Source of the DNA: Leptospira fluminis
Lineage (GTDB): Bacteria; Spirochaetota; Leptospiria; Leptospirales; Leptospiraceae
Direction of reading: 5' to 3'
Length of the DNA: 64,000 bases
Assembly (NCBI RefSeq): GCF_004771275.1
Contig: NZ_RQEV01000002.1
Coordinates: 1-64,000 of the forward strand
The notes beneath the pieces were generated by a model. That model made no database searches, had not been told where the DNA came from, and saw only the letters and a list, made by a program, of their open reading frames with translations. A program made the position numbers and the translations under genes. This document shows positions 30,261 through 39,683 of this stretch, piece by piece (position 1 is the stretch's first letter; each line of letters starts with the position of its first letter).

Positions 30261-30692
30261 TTGGTTCTTTCCTTGAAGCACTGCCAAAAAAATTCTTAAG
30301 AAACGTGGCTCATTCCTAAGATCGGCAGAAATTTTCCGAAAGTTCATCCCATCCTGCCTGTGAGGAATCCTTGGACAAGAATTTTTCCATTTCGGAAGGT
30401 CTGGGTCGGCAGGAATTGTTGGATGAAATCAGATGATAATCGATGATTTAAAAGTTTTTCTTTCTTTTTTATCATAATTTAACGTATTTTATGAATTTTC
30501 ATAAGAAATTCTATTCAGAACTTCCCCTTTTCCTTCCAGGTTTTTCGAACGGATTCTCATGTAAAACGGATTCTTACGAGGAAAAGCCCCGTTTTCTTCC
30601 ATAAGAGACAGAATACAGAAAAACTTCGGGAAAAATCGACGGAAAAGAAGACTGCCGTTTTGAAATGATTCTTAGGCTGGGAAAAGAAATGG
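30261..30692. other. 432-bp AT-rich intergenic region
   Basis: Spacer upstream of the M23 gene and downstream of the DUF393 gene, both on the minus strand. It is clearly more AT-rich than its surroundings around 30420-30510. It contains a 16-bp perfect palindrome at 30489-30504. No gene or terminator with U-tract was recognised. It probably carries the promoter of the M23/HAD operon. Confidence 0.6.
30489..30504. promoter_or_regulatory. 16-bp palindrome, possible operator
   Basis: TTATGAATTTTCATAA, a perfect inverted repeat with seven-base arms and a TT centre, in the AT-rich region about 230 bp upstream of the M23 gene start. No cognate regulator is known. Confidence 0.35.
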
Positions 30693-31106
30693 TTACTCGA
30701 GAAACCGATCCGCGACTTGGGGGGAAGGAATGGAGCAGGAATCCGTTCGACCGAACCAAAGATAGCGGTTTTTAGCGATCCAATCGTAGATAAAATCCCG
30801 GAGAAAAATCGGGAAAGCGAAGCATATAGCGGCCAAATTCCAGGGGAAACCGAGCGCGGACAGGATTTTCAGAACCGCCGTAGACTTATAATACAAAAAT
30901 CCGTTTCGATAAAAAACGATGCTGGAATCCTTTCCTTCCGGAAGCGGGAGAGCCCTCCCCCGTTCCGATTGGAGCGGGGCAAATCGGAGTATTTTCTTTT
31001 TGTCCCTAGCGATCAGCCAAGAAACCGTTCCATTGCAAAGATTGCATACCCCGTCGAAAAAAACGATCCGCTCGTTTCCTCCTTTCCAGGCCGCCGGAGT
31101 CTTCAT
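30693..31106 (-). CDS. DUF393 / DCC-family thiol oxidoreductase-like protein
   Basis: A 137-residue protein of the DCC family. The namesake motif is FFDGVCNLCNGTVSWLI (D-G-V-C-x-x-C), followed by FAPLQSERGRALPL and SIVFYRNGFLYYKSTAVLKIL, all typical. Members are predicted thiol-disulfide oxidoreductases with a thioredoxin-like fold; cellular role is unclear. The C-terminal part has a hydrophobic stretch (FPWNLAAICFAFPIFLRDFIYDWIA) that may bind the membrane. The start ATG follows AGGAAAGG. It starts 14 bp after the stop of the rhodanese-like gene, forming an operon. Confidence 0.88.
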   Translation of the reverse strand: MKTPAAWKGGNERIVFFDGVCNLCNGTVSWLIARDKKKILRFAPLQSERGRALPLPEGKDSSIVFYRNGFLYYKSTAVLKILSALGFPWNLAAICFAFPIFLRDFIYDWIAKNRYLWFGRTDSCSIPSPQVADRFLE

Positions 31107-31120
31107 CCTTTCCTGTGCGG

Positions 31121-31966
31121 TCAGCCTTTCCTTTCCGCACCACCCACTCTAGGCGCGCTTCCTGTCGCCGCTTGTCCGTAGATAGCCGCCGCCTGCTTCG
31201 GAAGACTGGACTTTCTCCATTCGAACCAGGAACCTATGTATACGTTCACGTCGTTATACCCTACTTCTTTTAACATCAAAGCCAAAAGGGATGATCTGGC
31301 CCCGTTGTAATCGTAGATCACCGTAGTACGTTCCGGCATGAACGGAAAAGCTCTGAGTTTTTTATTGAAGAACGTTTTGTCGACCAGCTCTCCGCTTGCG
31401 TCGTAGAGCATCCGCCAATCCCAGAGAAACGCTCCCGGTAAACGACCGCACAGACTACCCGGCTCCGGTGCCGTGAGTCTGGGAAGTTTTCCGTCATATT
31501 CTTCGGGGGTGCGCGTATCGAAAATCTGGAGTCTCGTAAGGTTCTTTTCCAAAAAGGCCTTGTCTACGATCCCTTCCAATTTACGGATCTTGGTCGCCGG
31601 AGCAAAATCGAATTCTCTGGCGCCTTTTTCCATCGCACCTGTGACCGGCCACTTCTGATCCAGAATGTACGTATGAACAAAACCTGCGGACCGGAGGAGA
31701 AGAGTCAAACGGGCGGCAAACATACCCATCCCTTCGTCGAAGACGATGATTCTAGATTTTCCTTCCTTCTTGGCCAAGGCGATCACCTCGTCCAAAGGAC
31801 CCAACATTTTCTTAAACGATTCTGGATCTGACGCGAATGCTTTTTTCACGAAAGGGAAATAACAGGAGCCCTTTAAAGTGGATTCCTGAAATTGCACTTG
31901 GGAGCGGCAATCAATTATAAAGTCCTGATCGGTCAGGTCGGATTTTAAAAAACTCCAATTGGACAA
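31121..31966 (-). CDS. Two-domain rhodanese-like protein lacking the active-site cysteine
   Basis: A 281-residue protein with two tandem rhodanese folds. Domain 1 starts [20 protein letters not shown] and contains [19 protein letters not shown]; domain 2 starts [13 protein letters not shown], continues [16 protein letters not shown] and ends with [22 protein letters not shown]. In active sulfurtransferases the loop after VxYC begins with cysteine; here it reads YNGARSS. Sulfur transfer is therefore doubtful. The start is TTG at 31966, the first possible start after an in-frame TAG. Co-transcribed with the downstream DUF393 gene, another thiol-type fold. Confidence 0.82.
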   Translation of the reverse strand: MSNWSFLKSDLTDQDFIIDCRSQVQFQESTLKGSCYFPFVKKAFASDPESFKKMLGPLDEVIALAKKEGKSRIIVFDEGMGMFAARLTLLLRSAGFVHTYILDQKWPVTGAMEKGAREFDFAPATKIRKLEGIVDKAFLEKNLTRLQIFDTRTPEEYDGKLPRLTAPEPGSLCGRLPGAFLWDWRMLYDASGELVDKTFFNKKLRAFPFMPERTTVIYDYNGARSSLLALMLKEVGYNDVNVYIGSWFEWRKSSLPKQAAAIYGQAATGSAPRVGGAERKG

Positions 31967-32220
31967 GTTAAACTACCATTTCTATCTAGTTTCAGATTCG
32001 GATTTCTAAAATCCGTAGCAGATGGAATCTTGCGAACGAAAAGCAAAAAGCCCAAAATTCCAAACTAACTTTTAACCATATTCCTAAGTCCCGTCCGAAA
32101 GTTTAACTTTTTTTTCATAGATGGAAAAATTCGCGACATAAGGGAGAAAAATGATGCGATTTTTTTCTTCCGTCTCCGCTTCGGTAAAATACGGTTTTTC
32201 CGAAGCCGATATTCTATCTA

Positions 32221-33126
32221 GTGAATCCTCCGGTCCGAAAAAATTCAGCATTCCACTTTTTTGCGGGGACTCCTTGCGTGTTTGCCCTACTTTTTGCCGG
32301 AACCGTTTTGCATTTTTCCGGAGTTTTTTTTCCTTCTCTCCGAGCGGAGACCACGACATTGGATGCTCCTTCCGGCGCCGTCTCTTCCACCTCTTTTCCG
32401 GACGATTCCGAATTCCGGGACGGCTGGAAAAAGTATTCCAAAGAAAAAGACGCGCGTCCACTAAAGACCTGGTTCCAAAACCATTCCAGCGTATCCATCC
32501 GTCCCTGTTCCCTCCTAAAGACCCTGGAATTCGAAGGGCTACAGTATTTCTCCTTGAAATGTCCCGGTGAAATCCTAAGCGGATTTTTTTATTCCGGACG
32601 AACCAAGATTGCCTCCCCCGAAACGGTCGAAGCGATTCGAGTCAAAGGCCCCGTCAAGATCGGCAAGACCGTTTATTGGGAGCTGGCTTTTTCCGATCAG
32701 GATCTTTCCGATTTCGGAACTCCTACCAAAACCGAACCGCGCAAAAAAAAGCCCAGACTTCCCGACCGACCTCCCGACAATCTCGGACTACAGTATTTTT
32801 TAAGTATAGCGAGGAGACCAGCCGCGAGACCGACACCGAACGGAAAGGAAGTCTTTTTCGATTCCTCCTGTCCTCTGGTGTATTTGGGAAAAGACGGAGA
32901 CTTTTATTGGGATAAGGCTGTGTACTTTTCTTTCCAAGCGAGTTGCCTCCCCCAATCTCCCTATTCTTGGGTCAGAATCCGTGCGGATTTTACCGGAAAC
33001 GTGGTGCTGGATAGCAAACCTTCCCAAAGCCTGCAAGAGGGGGAAAGATTTCTGGCGAAGTTAAAGATCCAGTCGGTGGAAAAGGATAAGATCGTATGGT
33101 CGGAGGCGGAGCTGTTTCATGAGTAA
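32221..33126 (+). CDS. Hypothetical exported protein, first gene of the protease operon
   Basis: A 301-residue protein with an N-terminal hydrophobic signal ([26 protein letters not shown], then SLRAE). The mature part is basic and cysteine-containing (RPCSLLK, SLKCPGE, SSCPLVY, QASCLPQ): four cysteines that could form two disulfides. No known domain was found. The start is GTG at 32221. Its stop overlaps the next gene by 8 bp (ATGAGTAA arrangement), so it is translated together with a PDZ serine protease and its pseudo-enzyme paralogue. A role as partner, inhibitor or substrate adaptor of the protease is possible but only an inference. Confidence 0.75.
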   Translation: MNPPVRKNSAFHFFAGTPCVFALLFAGTVLHFSGVFFPSLRAETTTLDAPSGAVSSTSFPDDSEFRDGWKKYSKEKDARPLKTWFQNHSSVSIRPCSLLKTLEFEGLQYFSLKCPGEILSGFFYSGRTKIASPETVEAIRVKGPVKIGKTVYWELAFSDQDLSDFGTPTKTEPRKKKPRLPDRPPDNLGLQYFLSIARRPAARPTPNGKEVFFDSSCPLVYLGKDGDFYWDKAVYFSFQASCLPQSPYSWVRIRADFTGNVVLDSKPSQSLQEGERFLAKLKIQSVEKDKIVWSEAELFHE

Positions 33127-34609
33127 GACGCGTTTCCTACTTTGTCTTTTTTGTTTCTCCGCGCTTTTCGTTCTGCCCGGAGGTTCGGTCCGCAGCCAAA
33201 ATAATACGGGCGGGAACCAGGATCTCAAGAACCTTTTCGGAAGCGTGGTCATCGTGAGAAGCGACAGCTATCCCGATCCTTCGGATCCTCTCGAATTCGG
33301 AGACCAGGACCTTTCCAAAGACGTAGGTTCCGGTTTTATCATCCAAGGAAATCGGATCCTGACGAACGCGCATGTCGTAGCGGACTCCAAGTTCCTGAAA
33401 GTAAAACATTATAATAGCGGCAAGTATTACGACGCGAAAGTGGAGTTTTTAGGTTACGACTGCGATCTCGCGCTCCTGAAAGTGGAGGACGACGAATTTT
33501 TCATGGGGATAGAGCCTTTGGAAATCGCGGACGAATCCCCTTCCTTGGGAAGCAATCTTTTGATGCTCGGCTACCCGGAAGGGGACGAGAATCTCACTCT
33601 CGAAAACGGAATCGTCAATAGAGTCGAAAGATTACGCTATTCGTTTACCGGTTTGGATTATCGGAAAGTCGTGCGAGTTACGGCGAACATTCTACCCGGA
33701 TATTCCGGCGGGCCGGCGATCCAGAACGGCAAGGTTGCGGGAATCACGTTCGAAGTCAGCCAACTGCAAGGGAATACCGCCTATCTGATTCCTCCGGAAA
33801 TCGTACTTCATTTCCTTAAGGACGTGGAGGACGGCAGCTACAACGGTTTTCCTTACGCGGGGTTTACGTTCCAAAACGGAAATTCCGAATCCTTAAAACG
33901 GTATTTGAAAGTTCCAGCAGGATTACAGGGAGTACTGATCAATAAGGTATACCCGGATTCCTCTTTTTCCGAGGTCCTGCAACAGGACGATTTCCTGTAC
34001 AAGATAGACGACGCGTTTTTGAATAACGAAGGCGGGCTCCAGGAATTTACCGGCAGGACCGTCGTGGATCTGATCGAGCCTAACTTCATAGGACAGACCC
34101 TAACTCTGTTCTTCTATAGGAACGGAAAACACTACAAGGTTCCCACCCAATTAAAACAGACCAAGTCCCTGGACATGTACAGGGACAGGGAGTCCAAGAA
34201 CTTCGTAGGAGCGGGTTTGATGTTCCAATCCGTAAATCGGGCCCTGTTCGGAAAGGAAAGCCAAAGAATCGAAACGGCGCTCAGATATCATTACAGTTAT
34301 TACATACAGGACGATCTTTTTCGGTTCACGGAACGGGATTTGATTTTGACTACGATCTTTCCCGATCCTTTGAATTCCAAATACCTTCCGTACCGCTTCA
34401 AGATTCTGGAATCTATCAACGGCAAAACGCCCTCGGATCTTTCCGACTTCAAAGATCTCTGGAACAAATACGCCGACGGAACGATCGTGCTGAAATTCAG
34501 GGGAGTCGGCTTGCCTTTGATTTTGGATACGAAAACGATACGAACGATTGATGCGAGAGTCAAAAAGCGTTTCGACGTCCGGCCGGACGCGAACAAGGAG
34601 GGAAAATGA
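33119..34609 (+). CDS. Exported trypsin-like serine protease with PDZ domain (Deg/HtrA-like)
   Basis: A 496-residue periplasmic or surface protease. The signal peptide is [21 protein letters not shown]. The protease domain has a complete triad: H85 in [10 protein letters not shown]116 in DCDLALLKV, and S196 in G-Y-S-G-G-P. A PDZ domain follows at about residues 255-350 ([23 protein letters not shown]) and a second C-terminal PDZ-like half near 415-475. This is the HtrA/Deg layout, but sequence outside the triad is divergent. Middle gene of a three-gene operon with overlaps of 8 bp upstream and 4 bp downstream. It probably acts in envelope protein quality control or processing. Confidence 0.87.
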   Translation: MSKTRFLLCLFCFSALFVLPGGSVRSQNNTGGNQDLKNLFGSVVIVRSDSYPDPSDPLEFGDQDLSKDVGSGFIIQGNRILTNAHVVADSKFLKVKHYNSGKYYDAKVEFLGYDCDLALLKVEDDEFFMGIEPLEIADESPSLGSNLLMLGYPEGDENLTLENGIVNRVERLRYSFTGLDYRKVVRVTANILPGYSGGPAIQNGKVAGITFEVSQLQGNTAYLIPPEIVLHFLKDVEDGSYNGFPYAGFTFQNGNSESLKRYLKVPAGLQGVLINKVYPDSSFSEVLQQDDFLYKIDDAFLNNEGGLQEFTGRTVVDLIEPNFIGQTLTLFFYRNGKHYKVPTQLKQTKSLDMYRDRESKNFVGAGLMFQSVNRALFGKESQRIETALRYHYSYYIQDDLFRFTERDLILTTIFPDPLNSKYLPYRFKILESINGKTPSDLSDFKDLWNKYADGTIVLKFRGVGLPLILDTKTIRTIDARVKKRFDVRPDANKEGK

Positions 34610-35982
34610 ACTTCCGAGTCTTGGGGGCCGGCCTATTCTTTTGCGCGCTTTTGTCCGCTTTTTCTCCCGTAGAGTCCAAGCAGGGCGGAGAATTCTTTCT
34701 ACTCGTTCATTTTCGGAAATACTCGCACCACAACCCTTTTCAAAAAGGAGTTCCCTTTCAAAAACGGGTGCCCGCGATACGACTGGACGAAAGGACCGCA
34801 TTGGCTTTGTTGAAACCGGGGGATATTCCTCTCTTTGCGGAAATGCATCCTGACGAATCCGCCGGCCGCAAAGCTTATTTCGAAAACGTCGATCCGGAAA
34901 CCGGCTTAGGCATCCTGACCTTGCCGAACGACATGAGTCGCTCCAAAAAAAGGATCCCTTTCTCCCACTTGGAACCGCATCGCAATTCCAAAATATGCTC
35001 CTCTTTTTTTCCCACGATCGAATGGGCCAGTCTAGAAAATTCTAGAGCCCTACTCCCCCTTTCCCGGATTTCCAGAAAAGAGGGAACCGAACCCGTGAGA
35101 AAGTTTCTAATCTCTCACGGTTTTGTTTGCGGTTTTACGGATGGATCCTGGAATGCAGGAGCGGATCTGTTGCGACGGTTTTATTTCAATCGAGGAACCT
35201 CGCCTTCTCCCTTTCCTCATCCCGGTTTTATCGCGGACACAAGCCTTACCCCGGCGGAGGAAAACTATTATTTTCCGAAAGGCTCCGTCGGAGTGGTCGT
35301 ATCGGAAGTCCTTCCGGGAGTGGGTCCTATGCACAATCTCTTTCCCGGAGACGCCATCCTTTCGGTGAACGGAATTCCGGTGTCGAGCAAGGACAAGCAA
35401 TCCTTGTACGATTTAATCCTGAGGAGACACGGAGTTCCCGTGAATTCCGGAGAAAACGTCCATCTTTCCCTGTACAGAGACGGACGACGGAGAGAACTGT
35501 CGTATCACTTACGGCCTTACGACGAGGATTCGTTTCTGATTCCGGAACGCACGGGAAAATCCGCCCCTAGATATCTCATATCCGGCGGTCTTCTGTTTAC
35601 GGAGCTCACCCAGTCTTATCTGAAGGAATTCGGCGAAAAATACAAATCCTCGGCGGAAAGAAAATTGGTGTATCTCGCGGAAAGTTTCTCCCGCAAATTG
35701 CATCCGGAGAAGAAAAGAATCGTACTTTTGTCGCGTACCTTTCCCGACGAAAAAAACCGTGCATACCAGGAATTTCAGGATTTGATTTTGGAATCGGTAA
35801 ATGATAAAATCGTAGATTCAATAGACGGATTAAAAGAAATTTTGACGACTTCCAAGGACGATTTCTACGTTTTCCGATTCGCCGGGAATAAGATCGTGGT
35901 GTTCACGAAGGACGAGGCAAAGGATTTGGACAATCGTATAAAATCCTTATATTCCTTGGATACATTGGATAACGTGAACTGA
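34606..35982 (+). CDS. Protease-like PDZ protein without catalytic triad (pseudoprotease)
   Basis: A 458-residue exported protein, last gene of the operon, overlapping the protease by 4 bp (ATGA). The signal peptide is [16 protein letters not shown]. The second half aligns by eye with its neighbour: a PDZ domain ([32 protein letters not shown]) and a C-terminal module ([46 protein letters not shown]). In the first half none of the NAHVV, DLALL or GYSGG motifs can be found; the equivalent region reads [12 protein letters not shown] and [10 protein letters not shown]. It looks like a paralogue that lost proteolysis and kept substrate binding or a scaffold role. Confidence 0.8.
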   Translation: MNFRVLGAGLFFCALLSAFSPVESKQGGEFFLLVHFRKYSHHNPFQKGVPFQKRVPAIRLDERTALALLKPGDIPLFAEMHPDESAGRKAYFENVDPETGLGILTLPNDMSRSKKRIPFSHLEPHRNSKICSSFFPTIEWASLENSRALLPLSRISRKEGTEPVRKFLISHGFVCGFTDGSWNAGADLLRRFYFNRGTSPSPFPHPGFIADTSLTPAEENYYFPKGSVGVVVSEVLPGVGPMHNLFPGDAILSVNGIPVSSKDKQSLYDLILRRHGVPVNSGENVHLSLYRDGRRRELSYHLRPYDEDSFLIPERTGKSAPRYLISGGLLFTELTQSYLKEFGEKYKSSAERKLVYLAESFSRKLHPEKKRIVLLSRTFPDEKNRAYQEFQDLILESVNDKIVDSIDGLKEILTTSKDDFYVFRFAGNKIVVFTKDEAKDLDNRIKSLYSLDTLDNVN

Positions 35983-36037
35983 CAAAATCCTTGACTTAGT
36001 CCTCATACTCGGATTTTCTTTGGATTCGGAACTTTCC

Positions 36038-36937
36038 ATGAAAATCCTATTCGTTGACGACGAGGAAGTGATTCGGGATCTTTTCCAGGAAATTTTCGGC
36101 GGAGAGTACGAACTTACTCTTGCAGGAACCGCCGAGCAAGCCCTGGAAATCACGACCGCAGAATCCTTCGACCTTATTATCACGGATATCCGTTTGCCTA
36201 GAATGAACGGTATCGAGTTGATCACCAAACTTCGGGAAAAAGGTGTCGAAACTCCGTTTATCGTAATTACCGGAAATCAGGACATACAGATTTCGATCAA
36301 CGCGTTGCGCCTAGGAGCCGTGGATTTTTTTCTCAAGCCGTTTCGGATGGAGGCGATCCGTTATTCCCTCCTTCGGTTCAGGAACCTTTTTCATGCGGGA
36401 AAGGACTTGGTCGACAAGAGATTTTTCCAAATCCGGGAGTCGAAGCAGAATTTCGCTCTCATTCCTAGATTAGGAAATTTGAATCAATACGTGCACCTTA
36501 TCCTGCGGTCCATTTCCCATCTCCCCGGTCTTCATAACGACGACCTTCTTTCCTTGAAAGTGGCTCTGTACGAATTGGTGGGAAACGCGATCGAGCACGG
36601 TTGCGCCGGAATTTCCTATCACCAAAAACAGGAACTCATGTTTCGGGAAAGCGATTATTTCGCCTATGTGGACCGTATCTGCGAATCGCGGGAAGATTGG
36701 ATCGAAGTACAGATCGATTACGACGACAAACAGGTCGTGGTCGTTCTGGAGGATAACGGAGAAGGCTTTGATCCGGACAGGGTTCCCGATCCCGTAAACG
36801 ATCCGAATGCGAGCCAACTTTCCGGAAGGGGAATTTTTCTGGTGAGAATGAACGTGGATTCCTTGGATTATAACGAGCGTGGCAATAAGGTCACATTCGT
36901 CAAAAAACTGCAGACGCAAATCGTCACGAAAAGTTAA
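36038..36937 (+). CDS. Response regulator fused to RsbW-like histidine-kinase ATPase
   Basis: A 299-residue cytoplasmic signalling protein. The receiver (1-120) has acidic D7/D8, phospho-acceptor D50 in LIITDIRLPRMNG, a threonine in IVITGNQ and lysine in FFLKPFR. The C-terminal domain is an anti-sigma-factor type HATPase: N-box ALYELVGNAIEHG near 183, G1 VLEDNGEGFDPD near 242 and G2 LSGRGIFLVRMNVDSLDY. There is no HisKA dimerisation helix, so this is not a classical kinase. It may phosphorylate a STAS-domain antagonist or bind a sigma factor. The ATG at 36038 is chosen over a TTG six codons earlier. The 3' end overlaps the convergent barrel gene by 4 bp. Confidence 0.9.
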   Translation: MKILFVDDEEVIRDLFQEIFGGEYELTLAGTAEQALEITTAESFDLIITDIRLPRMNGIELITKLREKGVETPFIVITGNQDIQISINALRLGAVDFFLKPFRMEAIRYSLLRFRNLFHAGKDLVDKRFFQIRESKQNFALIPRLGNLNQYVHLILRSISHLPGLHNDDLLSLKVALYELVGNAIEHGCAGISYHQKQELMFRESDYFAYVDRICESREDWIEVQIDYDDKQVVVVLEDNGEGFDPDRVPDPVNDPNASQLSGRGIFLVRMNVDSLDYNERGNKVTFVKKLQTQIVTKS

Positions 36938-38388
36938 AATCTCAATCCAGCGCTTGCGTACCACCGGAAGTATTCTCGGACGGCTATCGGCCTTTTGATT
37001 TCGTCCAGCAAGACGGATTCGTCCTGACCCGGCTTGACCCACGCGTAAGCGGCCCCGAAAAGCGCAAAGCCCGCCTCCCCTTTCCATCCTCCCGCCGCGA
37101 TCAGCTCCAGGCCGCGACCTATATAAGAAATTCCGAATCCCGTAGCCAAGGTCGCGCTCCATCCGCCCGGGAGTTCCTTCCTCAGCCCGGCTTGGTAGTA
37201 TTGTAGACCGTCGTTTTCGTAAACGGGCTTGCGATAAGAATCGATTCCCGCGAACGGAGCGTCCTGCTTTGCCTGAAAATCCCGTAGCAACAAAATAGAG
37301 ACGGGCGCCAGAAATCCTCTAGGGTCCCCTTTGATTCCGGCAAATCCGTCCGATCGATCGTCCGTCCTGAAAGTCCGGTCCGCTCTGGAAAACAGGCCTC
37401 TTACGAAAATCGAGACAGGACCGGTTTCATAGGTGGTCGATACGGTGGCCAGGAAAGAATTCGTAGTCTGCCTCGTATGATATGAATCGTATGCATCCTT
37501 TCCGTTTTCCCTCCTTCCTTCCAGGCGGATAAAAGAACCTTCCCACTTCCATTCCTGCCATTTCAAAAACTCGAATTCCGTTCCTGAATATCTATAAAAA
37601 CCGTAAGCCTGGAACGGCTGGGCGGTCTGAAAGAAGGAAGCGGGAACGGCTTCCTGCCTGGGTTCGGAATATTGGTAATGAAAGAATCGCAGACGTTTCC
37701 ACAACTTGTCCGGCTCCCAAACCAGATCTCCTCCTCGGACTCCAAGAGGAGATTCGGAGTTCTCTTTCGGAAGATAGGAAAGTCTTGATTGGAATTCCAA
37801 TCCGAGTAGACTTCCTTTCAAATTCAGTGATTTTATGGACCAACCGAATTCCGCATAATTTGCAAGACTTGCAAACAGAAAGCCTGCGCTGTCCAAACGC
37901 TGGAAACCTCTTCCCCCTTCGATCCGGAAAGAAAGAAAAGAAAGATTCAATCCCAAAGAGGCCAATGCCTCCCCGTCCGTCAATTTATAGGTTTGGGTCT
38001 TGGAATCCTCCTTTTCCATGTACGTTAGATAGGGAGAAGCCAGAATCATAGTTTCCCAACGGGAGGAGTTTCCGATCCATCCAAACTCGGGACTAAAGAC
38101 TCCCTTGGCGGAAGTTTTACTAGCTTGGTCCGATTGTACTCCTCCCTTTTGGGAAAAGGAGCGTCCGAAAACGTACGGATCGGCATAAAAACCTGACTTC
38201 GTACGGATCTTAGCCGGATCCTCCTGAGTACGGGCAAAGCGCCCCGAGGAAAGAACGGGAATATTACCGTCGTTTAATAAAGAAGAATCGTCCAAACGAT
38301 ATTTCGGATAGGAATCGCCGAAGATCCCGATACCCGGAAACAAAAGGACAATACATAAAAAAAACCGAATATACTGGAACCGGCTCAC
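36934..38388 (-). CDS. Predicted outer-membrane beta-barrel protein
   Basis: A 484-residue protein with a signal peptide (FFLCIVLLFPGIGIFG) and a C-terminal aromatic signature, YASAGLRF, typical of barrels inserted by BamA. The mature part alternates aromatic and polar residues in strand-like runs (GWSIKSLNLKGSLLGLEFQSRLSYL, WEGSFIRLEGRR, TYETGPVSIFVRGLF). It may relate to alginate-export-like porins, but I do not recognise a firm family. The start is GTG at 38388, overlapping the upstream flippase stop by 4 bp (GTGA), so it is the last gene of the PAP2-flippase-barrel operon. A role in export of a lipid-linked or glycan product is inferred from that context. Confidence 0.78.
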   Translation of the reverse strand: MSRFQYIRFFLCIVLLFPGIGIFGDSYPKYRLDDSSLLNDGNIPVLSSGRFARTQEDPAKIRTKSGFYADPYVFGRSFSQKGGVQSDQASKTSAKGVFSPEFGWIGNSSRWETMILASPYLTYMEKEDSKTQTYKLTDGEALASLGLNLSFLSFRIEGGRGFQRLDSAGFLFASLANYAEFGWSIKSLNLKGSLLGLEFQSRLSYLPKENSESPLGVRGGDLVWEPDKLWKRLRFFHYQYSEPRQEAVPASFFQTAQPFQAYGFYRYSGTEFEFLKWQEWKWEGSFIRLEGRRENGKDAYDSYHTRQTTNSFLATVSTTYETGPVSIFVRGLFSRADRTFRTDDRSDGFAGIKGDPRGFLAPVSILLLRDFQAKQDAPFAGIDSYRKPVYENDGLQYYQAGLRKELPGGWSATLATGFGISYIGRGLELIAAGGWKGEAGFALFGAAYAWVKPGQDESVLLDEIKRPIAVREYFRWYASAGLRF

Positions 38389-39680
38389 TTAATCGTAGGC
38401 CGATAATAGGCGAGAAAATAACCGCTCAGGATCAGCCAGGAAGGAATCTGGCCCAAAAAAAAGGCTCCTGCGGCCCCCATGGGTCCGTATTCGGGAATCA
38501 AAAGATTGTCCAAAACCAACCCCGACAACATTCGAACCAGGGCCAATAATGCGAGAATTCTAGGTTGGCCTAGAGCAAATAAGGCCATTCCGAGAGGAGA
38601 AAAAACCAGTTGGAGGAGATAATTCGGATACAATAATTGAAAGACGGGAACCGACTCCGGATATTTGCCGGAAAACAAAGCCGCGAACACCCAGTCCGAA
38701 AGCAGGATCCAGGGAACCAAAAGCAGAGCCACTCCCGACGACATCAGAATCGTACGGCCCAAAAATTTCGCGAAATCCTCACTTTCGGTCAATCTGGAAA
38801 GTTTGGGATAGATCATCGAATTCAATACGGAAAACAGGATCACGAATCCGCTAAAGGGCTGCAAAGCGGTACCATAGGAGGCCACAGCTTCGTTGGAATG
38901 GTAACGATTCAAAAAGAACAGCTCCATACGATCCGAAATGATCGCGAACAAGGAGGCCAAAAACGCGTACCGGTTAAAGGAGGTAAGTTCCCCGATCTGG
39001 ACCCTGATTTCCTCCTTCCCGCCCTGCCATTCCAACTTTTCCCTAGGAAATAGAAAAAAGAAAAGAAGAATCGTAAAGGCCGGTGCGGAGGTGAATATCG
39101 CGAGTATATCCAGATTATTTAATGCTCTATCCGTGAATTGGTCCGCAAAATACAGGATCACGAGTCTGAAAAGGTTCGGCAAAGGATACCAAACGGACAA
39201 AGATTGGTATTGACCGAAAGAAACGAAAATACTTTCGAAATAGCTGTTAAACGAAAGGACGAAACTCCCGAACACTAGCAGGAAAGCCGCTAGAGCATTT
39301 TCGCGCAATAGGAGGGTCGCAAGTGCGGTAACGACCGAAAGAGCGGCGAAGGCTCCCCATTTGATCCATAAGGAAGAAGCCAGAAGGATTCCTATCTTTT
39401 TTTTGTCTTCCGTCAAGGGAGCGAGGTATTTCACCAAAGCGGCAGGAAGGCCGAATTCCGCGACGGTCAGAAGTACGGGCAGGAATCCGGAATAGTATTG
39501 AAAGATCCCGTTCTCGTTCTTGCTCAGAATCCGTACGGAATATACCATGAAAACGAAATTCAAAAGGGAGGCAAGAACCTTGGAACCGCCTACGGAAAAG
39601 AAGGAACGTAGGAACCCGGAACTCCGGAGACGATTGACGATCTCCGGCAAAATTTTCATGGTATCCGATAGGCGGGACAT
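38385..39680 (-). CDS. Polysaccharide/lipid flippase of the Wzx (MOP) type
   Basis: An integral membrane protein of 431 residues with about 12 helices, following the oligosaccharide flippase pattern: SVGGSKVLASLLNFVFMVYSVRIL at the N-terminus, AEFGLPAALVKYLAPL, and LFSVLNSMIYPKLSRL in the middle. The family moves undecaprenyl-linked glycans across the inner membrane. Between the PAP2 gene (3-bp gap) and the barrel gene (4-bp overlap), it forms a compact operon. No glycosyltransferase lies in that operon, so the substrate must be made elsewhere. Confidence 0.85.
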   Translation of the reverse strand: MSRLSDTMKILPEIVNRLRSSGFLRSFFSVGGSKVLASLLNFVFMVYSVRILSKNENGIFQYYSGFLPVLLTVAEFGLPAALVKYLAPLTEDKKKIGILLASSLWIKWGAFAALSVVTALATLLLRENALAAFLLVFGSFVLSFNSYFESIFVSFGQYQSLSVWYPLPNLFRLVILYFADQFTDRALNNLDILAIFTSAPAFTILLFFFLFPREKLEWQGGKEEIRVQIGELTSFNRYAFLASLFAIISDRMELFFLNRYHSNEAVASYGTALQPFSGFVILFSVLNSMIYPKLSRLTESEDFAKFLGRTILMSSGVALLLVPWILLSDWVFAALFSGKYPESVPVFQLLYPNYLLQLVFSPLGMALFALGQPRILALLALVRMLSGLVLDNLLIPEYGPMGAAGAFFLGQIPSWLILSGYFLAYYRPTIK

Positions 39681-39683
39681 TCT

